A DNA stretch of 64,000 bases, taken from positions 16,616,001-16,680,000 of the forward strand of contig NC_091973.1 of NCBI RefSeq assembly GCF_036711975.1, given 5' to 3'. The position numbers and the translations under genes are program-made. This DNA comes from Onthophagus taurus (taxonomy: Eukaryota > Arthropoda > Insecta > Coleoptera > Scarabaeidae). Of this stretch, positions 1 through 9,142 are shown piece after piece (position 1 is the first letter of the stretch; each line of letters starts with the position of its first letter). The notes beneath the pieces are model-generated. The model did not search any database, was not told the origin of the DNA, and saw only the letters and a list, made by a program, of their open reading frames with translations.

Positions 1-1020
1 CACGTGACAGAGATGGAAGGAAACTTCATAAAGGAAAATCAAAATTTAAAGGGGAAATTCGAAGAATGGGGGCAAGGAAATAGTGAAGAATTCCTAAAAC
101 TGAAAAGGGAGATAGAAAATATAAGAAGAACGGGGGTAAGTTCCATGAGCTATGAAAATTGTAGACAATTGTACAAGATAAAACCAGAATTGTGGCCAAA
201 ATTCAAGGGAAACGGGGATAAAATACATCCAATGACGTACCTAAACAATCTAGTACAATTAACTCAGGAAATGGATGATCAAAGGATGATTTTAACCATG
301 ATTAGGCTAACACTCGAAGAACGTGCTCTGGAATGGTACGAAATGGTTTCGGATAGATGTAACGATTTGGAAGACTTTAAGAGGGAATTTAAAAATCAAT
401 TCTGGAACCGAAAACAACAGGATTATCAACAGGTGAGACTTTTAACGGGGAAGTATAATGAAAGAAGGGGAACAAGGGAAACTTATGCGTGTGACTTATA
501 TAACAGAAGCAAGCACATTGAAAACATAAACGAATCAGAGATAGCGCAACACATCCTAAATCATTTTATTTTATCAGACAATCAATCTATTATTTGTCAA
601 AATGTTAAAAATATGGATGAATTGACTGAGATTCTGAGACGATTGGATTACCTGACAGAGGTACAGAATCGGGATAGAATAAATAAAGGAAATCAAAACG
701 ACCGATATAACCAGGGTTATAGGGGCCCGAATAACCACAATTTCAATACACAAAATTCATCACACCAGAATAACAATCCGAGGCCGTATCAAGGACAAAA
801 TAACAATAGTAATTATTATCAACCACGATTCCAACCCAATAATAATCGATTTAGACCACCTATGTACCATGCGAGGGGAGGTATAAATGGTAATAATACC
901 CCGAATTGGAGATATCAGTACCCTAACCAGAGTCAGACGTGGAACCAAAAAGAAGGATCACCACCTCGAAGGGATGAAAATCAATGCCAAAATGAAGAAA
1001 AAAAAACGCCAAACTATTAA
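1..1020 (+). CDS. gag: gag of gypsy element A (5' partial)
   Basis: Structural polyprotein that would form the cytoplasmic virus-like particle. The frame is open at the first base; the first in-window ATG is at 13, so the true start is probably upstream. The central region, with LEWYEMV followed by a basic helical stretch about 100-190 residues in, resembles the retrotransposon gag domain. The C-terminal third is rich in N, Q, R and G and has no CCHC zinc knuckle, so RNA binding probably relies on the basic NQ-rich tail. The frame ends at TAA 1018-1020, just after an A run that can shift ribosomes into pol. Confidence 0.85.
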   Translation, partial: HVTEMEGNFIKENQNLKGKFEEWGQGNSEEFLKLKREIENIRRTGVSSMSYENCRQLYKIKPELWPKFKGNGDKIHPMTYLNNLVQLTQEMDDQRMILTMIRLTLEERALEWYEMVSDRCNDLEDFKREFKNQFWNRKQQDYQQVRLLTGKYNERRGTRETYACDLYNRSKHIENINESEIAQHILNHFILSDNQSIICQNVKNMDELTEILRRLDYLTEVQNRDRINKGNQNDRYNQGYRGPNNHNFNTQNSSHQNNNPRPYQGQNNNSNYYQPRFQPNNNRFRPPMYHARGGINGNNTPNWRYQYPNQSQTWNQKEGSPPRRDENQCQNEEKKTPNY

Positions 1021-4000
1021 CTGATTTTAAGCCTGAAGTGAAATTCAATTTTATTACAAAATTTAATGTTAACCAAATTAGTTTACCAAAAAGAATATCT
1101 AAATTTTATGATAATCCTCAAAATTTTTTACTAGTGGACGAGAAAGAAGAAGTTAATAAGTTCAATCTATTGCCAATCATAATTATTAAAATTCAAAATT
1201 TAAAATTAAAAGCGATAATAGATACAGCTGCAGAAATATCATTAATTAAAAAAGCAATTGCTATGAAGCTAGAGAAATTTCAAGAATGTGTTGATAATAT
1301 AAAGAAAGTAGACATTTTATCGGCTAATCAGAAGAAGATGGGGCAAATATCTCAGAAAATTCACAGCATAGTTAACATCAAAGATGAAAGTTATTTAATG
1401 GATTTTTATTTGTTTGAAGACATACCGTATGATTGCTTGTTGGGGATCGATAATATACAGAAGAACGAGATGATTTTGAATTTTGAGAAAAAAATTGCAA
1501 GAATTGGAAAAAATGTAATCGAATTTGAAAAAACAGACGATAATTATTATAAAGTAGAATTAAACATAACTGAAAAAAAAAAAAATGAGGTTAAAGAAAA
1601 GAAGAAAGGATTAGAAAAGGATATTATTGAGCAGAAAGAAGATAAAATAATAAATTATATAAATCAAGGAGACTATTATGAAGATGAAAATGAAGAATTA
1701 TATGAAAATTATAAAAGAAATTATGAAGAAAATTACAAAGAAATTAAAAATGAAGAAATTATAAGTGAAGAGAATAAAGAAATATATATAAGAAAATTAT
1801 TAAGGGATGAAGAAATTCAGGAAGAACGTAAAGAAAAGCTGATAGAATTATTGATGGAAAATTCAGTTATATATAATAATGAAATTACTTTTGCAAGAAA
1901 TTATTATCACAAGATTCAAATAACCGACGAATCACCGTTACAATGTAAAAATTATCCAATTCCATTCCAATTTAGAGAAAAGATAGATTCCGAAGTAGAA
2001 AAACTCATCGACCAAGAAATTATAGAAAGATCAACATCTCATTTTATTAATCCTATTGTGATCATCCGAAAATCAGACAACAGTCTTCGTATTTGTCTTG
2101 ATGCCAGAGAATTGAATAAGAGAATAAAACCTGGATTTGAAATGCCTCAAACAGCTGAAATATTGATGTCTAAGTGTGGAAAGAGTAAAATTTTCTCTAA
2201 AATCGATTTAAAAGCAGCATTTTGGCTCATAAGATTGGCTGAAGAATCAAAGAAATTTTGTGCCTTTAGTATAAACGGGAATATTTATCAGTTTAAAGTC
2301 ACTCCTTTTGGTATTAAGTGTGGTCCATCCGCTTTAATAAGATTTTTACACCGAATTCTGAATAAATATGAAAAATTCTGCACTCATTACTTTGACGACA
2401 TTTTAATTTTCTCTAACAATGAAGAAGATCATTTGAATCATTTAAATATTATATTATCTACGTTAGCTGAAGAAGGGATGAAAATAAATTTAACTAAATC
2501 TCAATTTTTCCGTACCGAAGTTAAATTCTTAGGACACATTATAAATCAAACCGGAATTCAACTGGATCCTAAAAGAATCGACCAAATTAAATATTATCCT
2601 AGACCTAGGAAGATAAGAGACATAAGAGCGTTTCTGGGGCTGATCAATTATTACCATAAATTTATAAAGAATTACGCGAAAATGATATTACCACTAGTGA
2701 GATTATTGAAGAAGAACACAATGTGGAAATGGACAGAAGAACAAGAAAATGCTTTCAAACAATTAAAGAGCAATTTTGTTGAAGAACTGATGTTGTACAG
2801 ACCTGATTTCGATCTAACTTTTATTTTAAGATGTGATGCATCAAACCATGCAATAGCCGGGGAATTAGTTCAATTTCAAAGGGACAGGGAGACACCAATT
2901 CAATTTGTTTCAAGAATCCTTAAACCATGTGAAATTAAATATACCATTACTTCAAAAGAAATGTTAGCTATAATTTACTCGATCACAAAGTTGAGACATT
3001 ATTTACTGGGAAAACATTTTATAATTGAAACCGACGACCACATAGCTCTAATAAGTTTATTAAACGGAAGAATTGACAATAACCGGGTATATAGATGGAG
3101 TCTACTACTAAATGAATACGATTTCGAAATTAGATATAAGCCAGGAAAAGAGATGATAGTTCCGGATATATTAAGCAGAAAGTATACACATAAATCCACC
3201 TCCGAAATTATAATTTCCAACATTAAACTAAATAAGGCAGGATTCTGTTCAAGAGAAGTTATAAAAGAAAGTCAAAAACATCATTGTTTTCAAGAATTGA
3301 GGGAAAAATTAAAAACTTCTTCCGAATTCAAGGGATATTTAATTAAAGACAAAATGATTATGAAAAGAGTGGGAACAAAACTATTATTTGTCATAAATCA
3401 CGAACTTCTGAAAACTATTACTGTTAAAATTCATGAAAAATATCACCACATTGGGGGAAGGAAAGTCTGGTTAATCATAAGGGAAGCTTTTTATTGTAAA
3501 AAAGATTTTAAATTTATTAGAGAAACAATAAATAAATGTCATATTTGCCAAATATCTAAAGAAAGAAATTACCATTTAGAATCGAAATTTATGAACATCA
3601 TTCCAGCCGGAAAATTACAACTTGTAGCCATCGATTATTTAAGTAACTTACCTAGAGACAGTAAAGGGAATAGAAATGTTTTTGTTATGTATGATGTTTA
3701 TACTAAATTTTGCAAATTATACTTAACTAAGAAATGTGATACTGAAACTACTTTAAATAATATTGAAAAATTCATCCAACAATATGGGAAACCCAAGACA
3801 ATTTTGTCCGACAACGCTACTTATTTCAATAACGAAACTTACAGATATACGTTAAATAATCAGGGAATTAAAACCTACTACTGTAGTATACGTCACCCAC
3901 AAGGAAACCCTAGTGAAAGACTGATTAAAGAAATAATAAAGTATCTGAGAATAATTCTGGGGGAAAATCATCATCAATGGAGCAAGAAGATAGAAACAAT

Positions 4001-4415
4001 AGAAGAAGTTCTTAATTATACACCAAACACATCGCACTTAGAATCACCAATATTCTTGATGACTGGGAAGAAACCAGGGAGATTTTGGGAGGACGAAGAA
4101 AAAATTGATTTACAAGAAACTTTAAGACAAATAAAAGAAAAATTGGAGAAGAAAGCACAGTATCGAAATAAACAACAACAAAAGAAGAGTTTGAAACTGA
4201 TAGACTTCCAAATAGGAGATTTAGTATTATCTAAAACACACCGAGTAACAGAACCACGACATAAACAAGTTGCAAAATTGATGAAACCGTACCAAGGACC
4301 ATTTAGAATAATTGAAAAGTTCGAAAACACTTATGAATTGTGTGATGACAAGGAAGGAATCAATAAAGGAAGATACCATATCACATCATTAATACCATAT
4401 GTTCGAGAAGAATAA
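996..4415 (+). CDS. pol: pol of gypsy element A: protease, RT, RNase H, integrase
   Basis: Polyprotein needed for reverse transcription and integration. Counting residues from position 1038: aspartic protease AIIDTAAE near 61 (DTA rather than the usual DTG or DSG); a long K/E-rich linker around 180-260; RT with YFDDI, catalytic DD at 453-454; RNase H with RCDAS (D600) and the C-terminal VPDILSR block; integrase HHCC zinc finger (HEKYHHIGG near 799, CHIC near 834); integrase core D866, D925, E960. The C-terminus is basic. No stop or frameshift interrupts it. It has no ATG near its start and is probably made as a gag-pol frameshift product. Confidence 0.93.
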   Translation, partial: RKKNAKLLTDFKPEVKFNFITKFNVNQISLPKRISKFYDNPQNFLLVDEKEEVNKFNLLPIIIIKIQNLKLKAIIDTAAEISLIKKAIAMKLEKFQECVDNIKKVDILSANQKKMGQISQKIHSIVNIKDESYLMDFYLFEDIPYDCLLGIDNIQKNEMILNFEKKIARIGKNVIEFEKTDDNYYKVELNITEKKKNEVKEKKKGLEKDIIEQKEDKIINYINQGDYYEDENEELYENYKRNYEENYKEIKNEEIISEENKEIYIRKLLRDEEIQEERKEKLIELLMENSVIYNNEITFARNYYHKIQITDESPLQCKNYPIPFQFREKIDSEVEKLIDQEIIERSTSHFINPIVIIRKSDNSLRICLDARELNKRIKPGFEMPQTAEILMSKCGKSKIFSKIDLKAAFWLIRLAEESKKFCAFSINGNIYQFKVTPFGIKCGPSALIRFLHRILNKYEKFCTHYFDDILIFSNNEEDHLNHLNIILSTLAEEGMKINLTKSQFFRTEVKFLGHIINQTGIQLDPKRIDQIKYYPRPRKIRDIRAFLGLINYYHKFIKNYAKMILPLVRLLKKNTMWKWTEEQENAFKQLKSNFVEELMLYRPDFDLTFILRCDASNHAIAGELVQFQRDRETPIQFVSRILKPCEIKYTITSKEMLAIIYSITKLRHYLLGKHFIIETDDHIALISLLNGRIDNNRVYRWSLLLNEYDFEIRYKPGKEMIVPDILSRKYTHKSTSEIIISNIKLNKAGFCSREVIKESQKHHCFQELREKLKTSSEFKGYLIKDKMIMKRVGTKLLFVINHELLKTITVKIHEKYHHIGGRKVWLIIREAFYCKKDFKFIRETINKCHICQISKERNYHLESKFMNIIPAGKLQLVAIDYLSNLPRDSKGNRNVFVMYDVYTKFCKLYLTKKCDTETTLNNIEKFIQQYGKPKTILSDNATYFNNETYRYTLNNQGIKTYYCSIRHPQGNPSERLIKEIIKYLRIILGENHHQWSKKIETIEEVLNYTPNTSHLESPIFLMTGKKPGRFWEDEEKIDLQETLRQIKEKLEKKAQYRNKQQQKKSLKLIDFQIGDLVLSKTHRVTEPRHKQVAKLMKPYQGPFRIIEKFENTYELCDDKEGINKGRYHITSLIPYVREE
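999..1006 (+). promoter_or_regulatory. candidate -1 ribosomal frameshift site between gag and pol
   Basis: A run of A's forms an in-register A AAA AAA heptamer in the gag frame (AAA codons at 1000 and 1003). Pol lies in the -1 frame, opens at 996 right after a TGA, and has no ATG before its conserved region. Slippage here joins gag to pol; gag ends 13-15 nt further on. The slippery rule is established knowledge; its use here is inferred. I did not identify a downstream pseudoknot. Confidence 0.6.
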
Positions 4416-4507
4416 ATAAAATAAAACTGACTGAATAACAACCGAAACCTTCTAGATCTGGAAATTGAAAAATCTACTTCAACTACGCTCGTATCTTTTT
4501 CAATTTT

Positions 4508-4518
4508 AAGAGGGGGGG
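4508..4518 (+). promoter_or_regulatory. polypurine tract of gypsy element A
   Basis: AAGAGGGGGGG lies about 90 bp after the pol stop and 3 bp before the TGTAG start of the LTR, where the plus-strand DNA primer of an LTR retrotransposon is expected. Confidence 0.8.
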
Positions 4519-4521
4519 TAA

Positions 4522-6181
4522 TGTAGTAATATCTACCTACCAGTATTAAGATCTAACTTAAATAATTAGAATACATTAAAAAATAAAGTCCAGAATACGA
4601 AGTTAGGGAGATCAGAAGTACAACTGTAGAATCATTAGTATCGGAGACCAAAACGTGGTTCTTCTACCTAAAAGAGATAAATTAAATTAATATCAAATAA
4701 AAAACCATGAGTCCAAATTAGTTAAATTAAATGAACAGATCAGTATTGAACGAATTAAAAAGAAATAACTTACGGTTTAACGTTTTAATAGAGATTCCTA
4801 CGAGTAGCCATGTACTTTGTTCACTGTTTAGATTAAGTTATTGTAATTTTAAGTTCCGTTGTATTGTTAGTAAATTTATTCGTAAACCAGGGTATTTGCC
4901 GTTGTTGATTCGTTTAAAGTTGCGTATTTCCTTTGTAATTTAACTTAGCTAGAGAAACCTCAAAAGCGAAAGACATAACCTCAAATGTCAATTTTTCAAT
5001 GTATTTATTTTCCAAAAGAAAACCTTTTAGTAACTAAAAAGAGAAAGATTAGAATACAAATATCATAAATCAAAAGAAAATTCAATGGTGAAAGCTTAGA
5101 TTGAAGGGGAAATTGGGTAGTTCGGAGTGAATTTGCCAAATGTCCGAAATGAAGGAGAATTAAAGAAACTCCATTTGCTGGGGTAAAATAAAGTGCGCGA
5201 ATCAAGAAAGTAGAAAGAAATGTGAGTAAAATGGTCATTTTATGGAAATTTTTGTGAAAGTTTGGAAAATTTGGTTAGTTCCGAATTTAATCAAGAGATG
5301 GCGCTAAAATCGAAATTTTTGACCAAATTTGGAAAGTTTGATCGGCGAAGGACCAGTTGCCATGGGAATGAGGAAATTTTCAGAGGGGGAACACCGAGTC
5401 TATATAAGAGCGAAGAAAAGTCAGTCTACAGAAGAGTCTACGTAAGTCAGTCAAAGTGGTCAGTTCGTGTATCAAAATTTTTGACACTTAACCTAAAACT
5501 ACGAAGTATTTAAAAAAAAAAAGAAATTAAGAAATTGAAAGAGAAGAAAAGATAATTATCAAGTGAAGAAAATTAAAAGAATTTAACTAAGAAGAGAAAA
5601 AAAAATATAAATAAAACGTCGAGTCAAAATCTACGTACCTGAAAGAAGAAAATTTAATCCCGGAGGAGTTTGAAGAAGAGAAAAAAAATAAAGAAATATT
5701 CCCGAGAGGAGAAGATCCATCTTCGACGAGCTGAAGGAAAGGAACCATCCAAAAAAGAAAGACCAGCCAGAGAGGAATTGGTTGTTTCGAGTTCAATCCG
5801 ATAAATCGACATCTGAAAACAGGATTAAAGCTAAGAATTTTCGATTTTTTCTTTCTCATTTGATTATTTAAACAAATCACTTACCTTAAATTTAATGATA
5901 ATTTCACTCATTTTCCACAATTAACAAATTTTTCTGATTGAATTCTGCGGAAACTATTTTTGTTTGTATTCATTCATCTCATAACAGAAAGCGAGGTTAT
6001 GAATCCAATTTAGTATTTTGACAGTTCGATAACTATATTTGATCTAATAATAGAAACCTCTCATTTTTGTTTGTTATTGTTAATAAAATTTTTTTAAATA
6101 TTTATTTTGTTCTCAAAAAAATAAAAAAATTATATAGTTTGTTATCAAAAAATCAAATAATTTTTCTTTATTAACGCTACA
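4522..6181 (+). repeat. 3' LTR of gypsy element A (about 1.66 kb)
   Basis: Bounds are set by the polypurine tract on the left and by matching termini TGTAG...CTACA. It contains a TATA box and a TCAGTC initiator near 5400-5426. The partner 5' LTR is outside the window, so bounds cannot be checked by comparison. Several ORF-like stretches inside (4731-4943, 5262-5513 and minus-strand 5587-5880) show no family resemblance and I treat them as chance. Confidence 0.7.
5401..5430 (+). promoter_or_regulatory. LTR core promoter, TATA plus TCAGTC initiator
   Basis: TATATAAG at 5401-5408 is followed 20 bp later by TCAGTC, repeated at about 5445, which resembles the arthropod initiator. It would start genomic RNA at the U3/R boundary of the LTR. 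Confidence 0.6.
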
Positions 6182-6262
6182 AATTGGCACCAAAACGTAA
6201 GGCCCACCAAAATCAACACATAAAATTGTCACCCGAACGTGGGGCACAAAAAATTGAAATTA
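6182..6262 (+). other. primer-binding-site-like leader directly after the LTR
   Basis: Immediately after the LTR terminus comes AATTGGCACCAAAACG and, about 45 bp later, a related AATTGTCACCCGAACGTGG. Both look like the TGGCxCC-type primer-binding and leader region that normally follows a 5' LTR, not flanking DNA after a 3' LTR. The Polinton capsid relic begins right after. The simplest reading is a tandem LTR arrangement whose second copy is cut off after about 80 bp. Confidence 0.45.
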
Positions 6263-7385
6263 TTATAGTATATCTTCGCTCGTTTCAAATTCAATGCGAA
6301 TATCAACGGTTCCAACATTTAAAATATCATTTTGTCGTGAACAATCAATAACAATAATCGGTGTATTTGCTAAAAATGTGTCTCTGTTAAACATTGGTTC
6401 TGCAAGCTCTCGATCGTAATAGGACTTTGCAAAGTTACAATACATTTCATATAAAACTGCAATTTGACCAGTTTTAAAATTTAAATGTAATGGTTCATAG
6501 GGATATTTTTCACTATTTAAGAACACTTTCATATCTGTTAAATTACAATGATCAAATAGAGATGCTGAAACTTTTGCATCATCTTTTCTATTGGTTTGAA
6601 ATCCTAATATTAAGTAACGAGGTTTTTCCAATTGTGTAGATGTTTTAATTGTCCATGAGTGCTGTTTACTTTTTGGTAATGATGGATACTCATGTAAATC
6701 AAATGAACGAAATCCCATATACAATTCAATTCCTTGTTCTATATGCTCTAAAAGTTTCAATCGTTCTACATCAGCCACCGACACGTGTGGTACCTTCCAC
6801 ACAATTTTATTAATAATAATCTTCATATTAGGTGTAGGACATTCAATGACATTATTATCTGAATTACTGCGTACTAACACCAATTCTTGACATAGATTTA
6901 TCAGGATTTTATTATAGTCTTCAGCAAAACCAAGAAAGTATTTCAAGGGAACACAAAAATCAAAATCACCTGTAGTTTCATTTATCTTAATGTTTAAATA
7001 TTCAAAACCAGCGTTAGAAGAATGATAGTATTCAGACCATGTTAACGAACAAAGATTTTTTAATGTGCTAATGTGCTCCTGGATTTCTAACTCTATCGAT
7101 TACATTACCTCCACATTCAAATCGTATTTCACTAAACATATGAGCGACTGGATTTACTGTTAATTTTGCATCTTTATCAACGGTTCCATCACCTTTCAAT
7201 AGTTTCCCTTGTACGTAAATAAACGATTGGCTTGGTAATGTGTAAATGTCCTGTTGTTGGATTGCAATACGTATTTCATCACTATTGTTAAACGAATTTG
7301 ATGAGTAAGGTAAATGATTATGATACTGAAGCCTCACAAGTGAATTATCAAATTCAAGCTTGTCCGAAACGCTTAAGATGCTCAT
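6263..7385 (-). pseudogene. Polinton major capsid protein (double jelly-roll), frameshifted
   Basis: Two frames make up one capsid gene. The N-terminal part (7068-7385, ATG at 7385) shows the conserved start with YHNHLPY and FECGGNVIDR. The C-terminal part (6263 to about 7066) includes WSEYYHSS and ends with a CSRQND block typical of Polinton/adintovirus hexon-like proteins. A short indel near 7070, next to an 8-bp near-repeat, puts the halves out of register with a TAG at 7068. The protein would form the hexameric capsomers of the virion. Combined length of about 370 residues may still miss some of the family's usual length. Confidence 0.8.
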
Positions 7386-7401
7386 ATTATTATTATTATT
7401 A

Positions 7402-7536
7402 TTATTTTATTAATTTTAATCCTAATGACAGAAGAAATTGTTTGTTTTGAGGTGTTAGATGTTTCACAGTTTGAAGATGATTAAAAATATTAGATGTAGT
7501 TGTAGCATTTATATTACGCTTAACCTTAAGAACCAT
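7402..7536 (-). CDS. small 44-residue Polinton protein between capsid and penton
   Basis: ATG at 7536 opens a 44-codon frame ending in LTPQNKQFLLSLGLKLIK. It overlaps the end of the penton gene by 11 nt and sits 17 nt upstream of the capsid start. The LTPQN..FL.SLG pattern resembles a short protein I associate with insect Polintons at this position, but I cannot name its function. It is basic with no membrane segment. A chance frame is possible; position, overlap and C-terminal motif favour a real gene. Confidence 0.5.
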   Translation of the reverse strand: MVLKVKRNINATTTSNIFNHLQTVKHLTPQNKQFLLSLGLKLIK

Positions 7537-8236
7537 TGTAATAACTAGAGGGTTTTAAATGTAGTCTTACCTTAATGACTTCTCCTCTGAAATTGACCAA
7601 CAATCCATTCTGGTCAACTATTTTAAGAGTAATATTATCAATTATTTGTGTATTCAGAGGCATATATATTAAATTGTGAGGGGTTTCCGATATTTTATAA
7701 CCTTTAGGTACTGTAGGGAAAAATGAGTAGATGGTGTGTGCAGGTACGTCATTATGATAAGCTCCATGTGTTATGTTACATTGTATTTGTATAGAATTTA
7801 TTTTAAATATATCTACAATATTTTGACTATTATGTGGAGATTTGTTCGGATCTAACACATCTGATTTATTAAAAGCTAGTATTGTTGACATAGAATTGTC
7901 TACATTAAAATCAACTATTTTAGCACATGTAACCACTGCTTGTAATGTATCTTCATTTGCCTCTATACTAAAATTTGTATCTTCAATATTATTCTTCTTT
8001 AGTTGTTCATTAATGGCATTCGAAATGTGTTTTAATTCATAAGATCCTGTTGGTATTGATATCAACACATTATCTATTTTTAAGCAATTATTTGTTTCAT
8101 CTATATTTGGAATTGAGTTGTACCCATCAAAGCTTACAAGTGCCAGTTCATATTGATAATTAGGATTCAGTTCTATTGTGGGGTGGTAATTTGCTGTTAG
8201 AACAGATGTTTTTCCTACTAAATCGAACGTCCACAT
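7526..8236 (-). CDS. Polinton minor capsid (penton-like) protein
   Basis: A 236-residue frame from ATG 8236. The N-terminal pattern (MWTFDL, ELNPNYQYELALVSFDGYNS, PNI) is typical of Polinton/adintovirus minor capsid proteins with a single jelly-roll fold, which form the pentons at virion vertices. The rest is beta-rich, without membrane segments or cysteine clusters. It lies between the protease and capsid genes in the same orientation, the usual morphogenesis order. No internal lesion is visible. Confidence 0.75.
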   Translation of the reverse strand: MWTFDLVGKTSVLTANYHPTIELNPNYQYELALVSFDGYNSIPNIDETNNCLKIDNVLISIPTGSYELKHISNAINEQLKKNNIEDTNFSIEANEDTLQAVVTCAKIVDFNVDNSMSTILAFNKSDVLDPNKSPHNSQNIVDIFKINSIQIQCNITHGAYHNDVPAHTIYSFFPTVPKGYKISETPHNLIYMPLNTQIIDNITLKIVDQNGLLVNFRGEVIKVRLHLKPSSYYNGS

Positions 8237-8252
8237 GCTTTAAGTGTTGGAG

Positions 8253-8591
8253 CTATAATGTGTTTGATGATAAGAAATTTAAACATAAATAACCACAATT
8301 ACTTGTGTTATAGGTTTGATATTGATTGTGATTGTATTTAATAATTACATTATTTCCAGCACTCTTAAAATAGTTTACAATTTTTTTACTTGGTTTTAAA
8401 TTACCAAAACTATCAAAATAATTAATTATATTTCCTTTCTTAATATAAGCTGTCCAATGAGTGCCAGGTCCTTTCACACTATCCAAGTTAATAATACCTC
8501 TTTCATTATTATTAATACGCAGAGATAATTTATCTTGCATGAATATCCCTCTAAACTCTGGTATCCCCAACATTTTTACATAACGTATCAA
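8253..8591 (-). CDS. adenain-like cysteine protease (Polinton PRO), start codon lost
   Basis: Maturation protease related to adenoviral adenain and the C5/Ulp1 fold. Visible motifs are IPEFRGIFM, then GPGTHWTAY carrying the catalytic His, YFDSFG with a likely acidic partner, and NCGYLCLNFL with the nucleophile Cys. The open frame continues upstream of 8591 to a stop near 8607 without any ATG before the conserved region; the only ATG lies inside it (VKMLG). The start has probably been mutated. The C-terminus stops soon after the Cys motif and may be slightly short. Confidence 0.75.
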   Translation of the reverse strand: MIRYVKMLGIPEFRGIFMQDKLSLRINNNERGIINLDSVKGPGTHWTAYIKKGNIINYFDSFGNLKPSKKIVNYFKSAGNNVIIKYNHNQYQTYNTSNCGYLCLNFLSSNTL

Positions 8592-8602
8592 GTCAACGTT
8601 TG

Positions 8603-8999
8603 TTAGCGCTTTCTGTTGTTATTGTTGTATGGTTTTTTTTGGCGTTTCTTTAAAAAAACACCTAATCCTTTTTTATATGGTTTTAAATACAGACCTTTAC
8701 CTAAAGCTATTGATTCCATTGTCTGATTATGTCTTTGGCTTTCCTTGAGTGCCGCTTGTGCTTGCTTCGCTTTATTGACAGCACTTACAACGGAAGCAGT
8801 GCCACCTGCTAGAGCTCCTAATGCACTTAATCCAGCAAAAATTGGAATAAGCGGAAGTACCATCGCTTTTTGGAACTGTAATAACTCTAGAACGAAGTTT
8901 CTTTTTGGCAATATCTTTTACGGCACGTAAAGCTAACTTTGTAGCAGATTTCAAATCATTAGTGCTTGACTCTTTTAATTTTATTTTAGCATTTTTAAA
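8603..8999 (-). pseudogene. small hydrophobic Polinton virion protein (pX-like), frameshifted
   Basis: The C-terminal frame (8603 to about 8880) contains a Gly/Ala-rich hydrophobic segment (IPIFAGLSALGALAGG), an Ala/Lys helix with SQRHN, and GLYLKPYKKGLG, a pattern seen in small Polinton proteins likened to adenovirus core or membrane-active proteins. The N-terminal part (to about 8999) is a Lys/Arg-rich helix in another frame. A frameshift near 8870 separates them, and the upstream part has no ATG after its stop near 9003. It overlaps the start region of the protease. Role inferred from position and composition only. Confidence 0.55.
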
Positions 9000-9011
9000 T
9001 TAATTAAAAGG

Positions 9012-9142
9012 CTCTATTAAAAGAAATTGCGTTTCCACTTATTCTTTTCTTCATGATCATCCGACCACTTCAATGGTAAACATACAAATGAGCATTATAT
9101 ATTCAATTTCAAAATTATATAAAAGTCAGTTATACTATAAAC
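9012..9142 (+). promoter_or_regulatory. divergent promoter region with TATA box before the ATPase gene
   Basis: The leftward capsid cluster and rightward ATPase-integrase cluster diverge from here. TATATAAAAG at 9116-9125 followed by TCAGTT at 9126, 12 bp before the ATPase ATG at 9143, resembles an arthropod TATA-initiator promoter with a very short leader. No equally clear TATA was identified for the minus strand. Confidence 0.55.

Larger units (their letters stand above)
1..6181 (+). mobile_element. Ty3/gypsy LTR retrotransposon A, 5' end outside the window
   Basis: The order gag, pol (protease, RT, RNase H, integrase), polypurine tract, LTR on the plus strand defines a Ty3/gypsy (Metaviridae) element. 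Its 5' LTR, primer-binding site and the start of gag lie left of the window. No env-like frame lies between pol and the polypurine tract, so it is a gag-pol element. Neither coding region contains a stop or frameshift lesion, so this is one of the better preserved elements here. The right LTR is followed by primer-binding-site-like sequence rather than plain flank (see 6182-6262). Confidence 0.9.

Noticed and set aside
5587-5880. Minus-strand 97-codon frame inside the gypsy A LTR
   Set aside because: Antisense to purine-rich LTR sequence, giving F/S/L-rich translation; no domain pattern.
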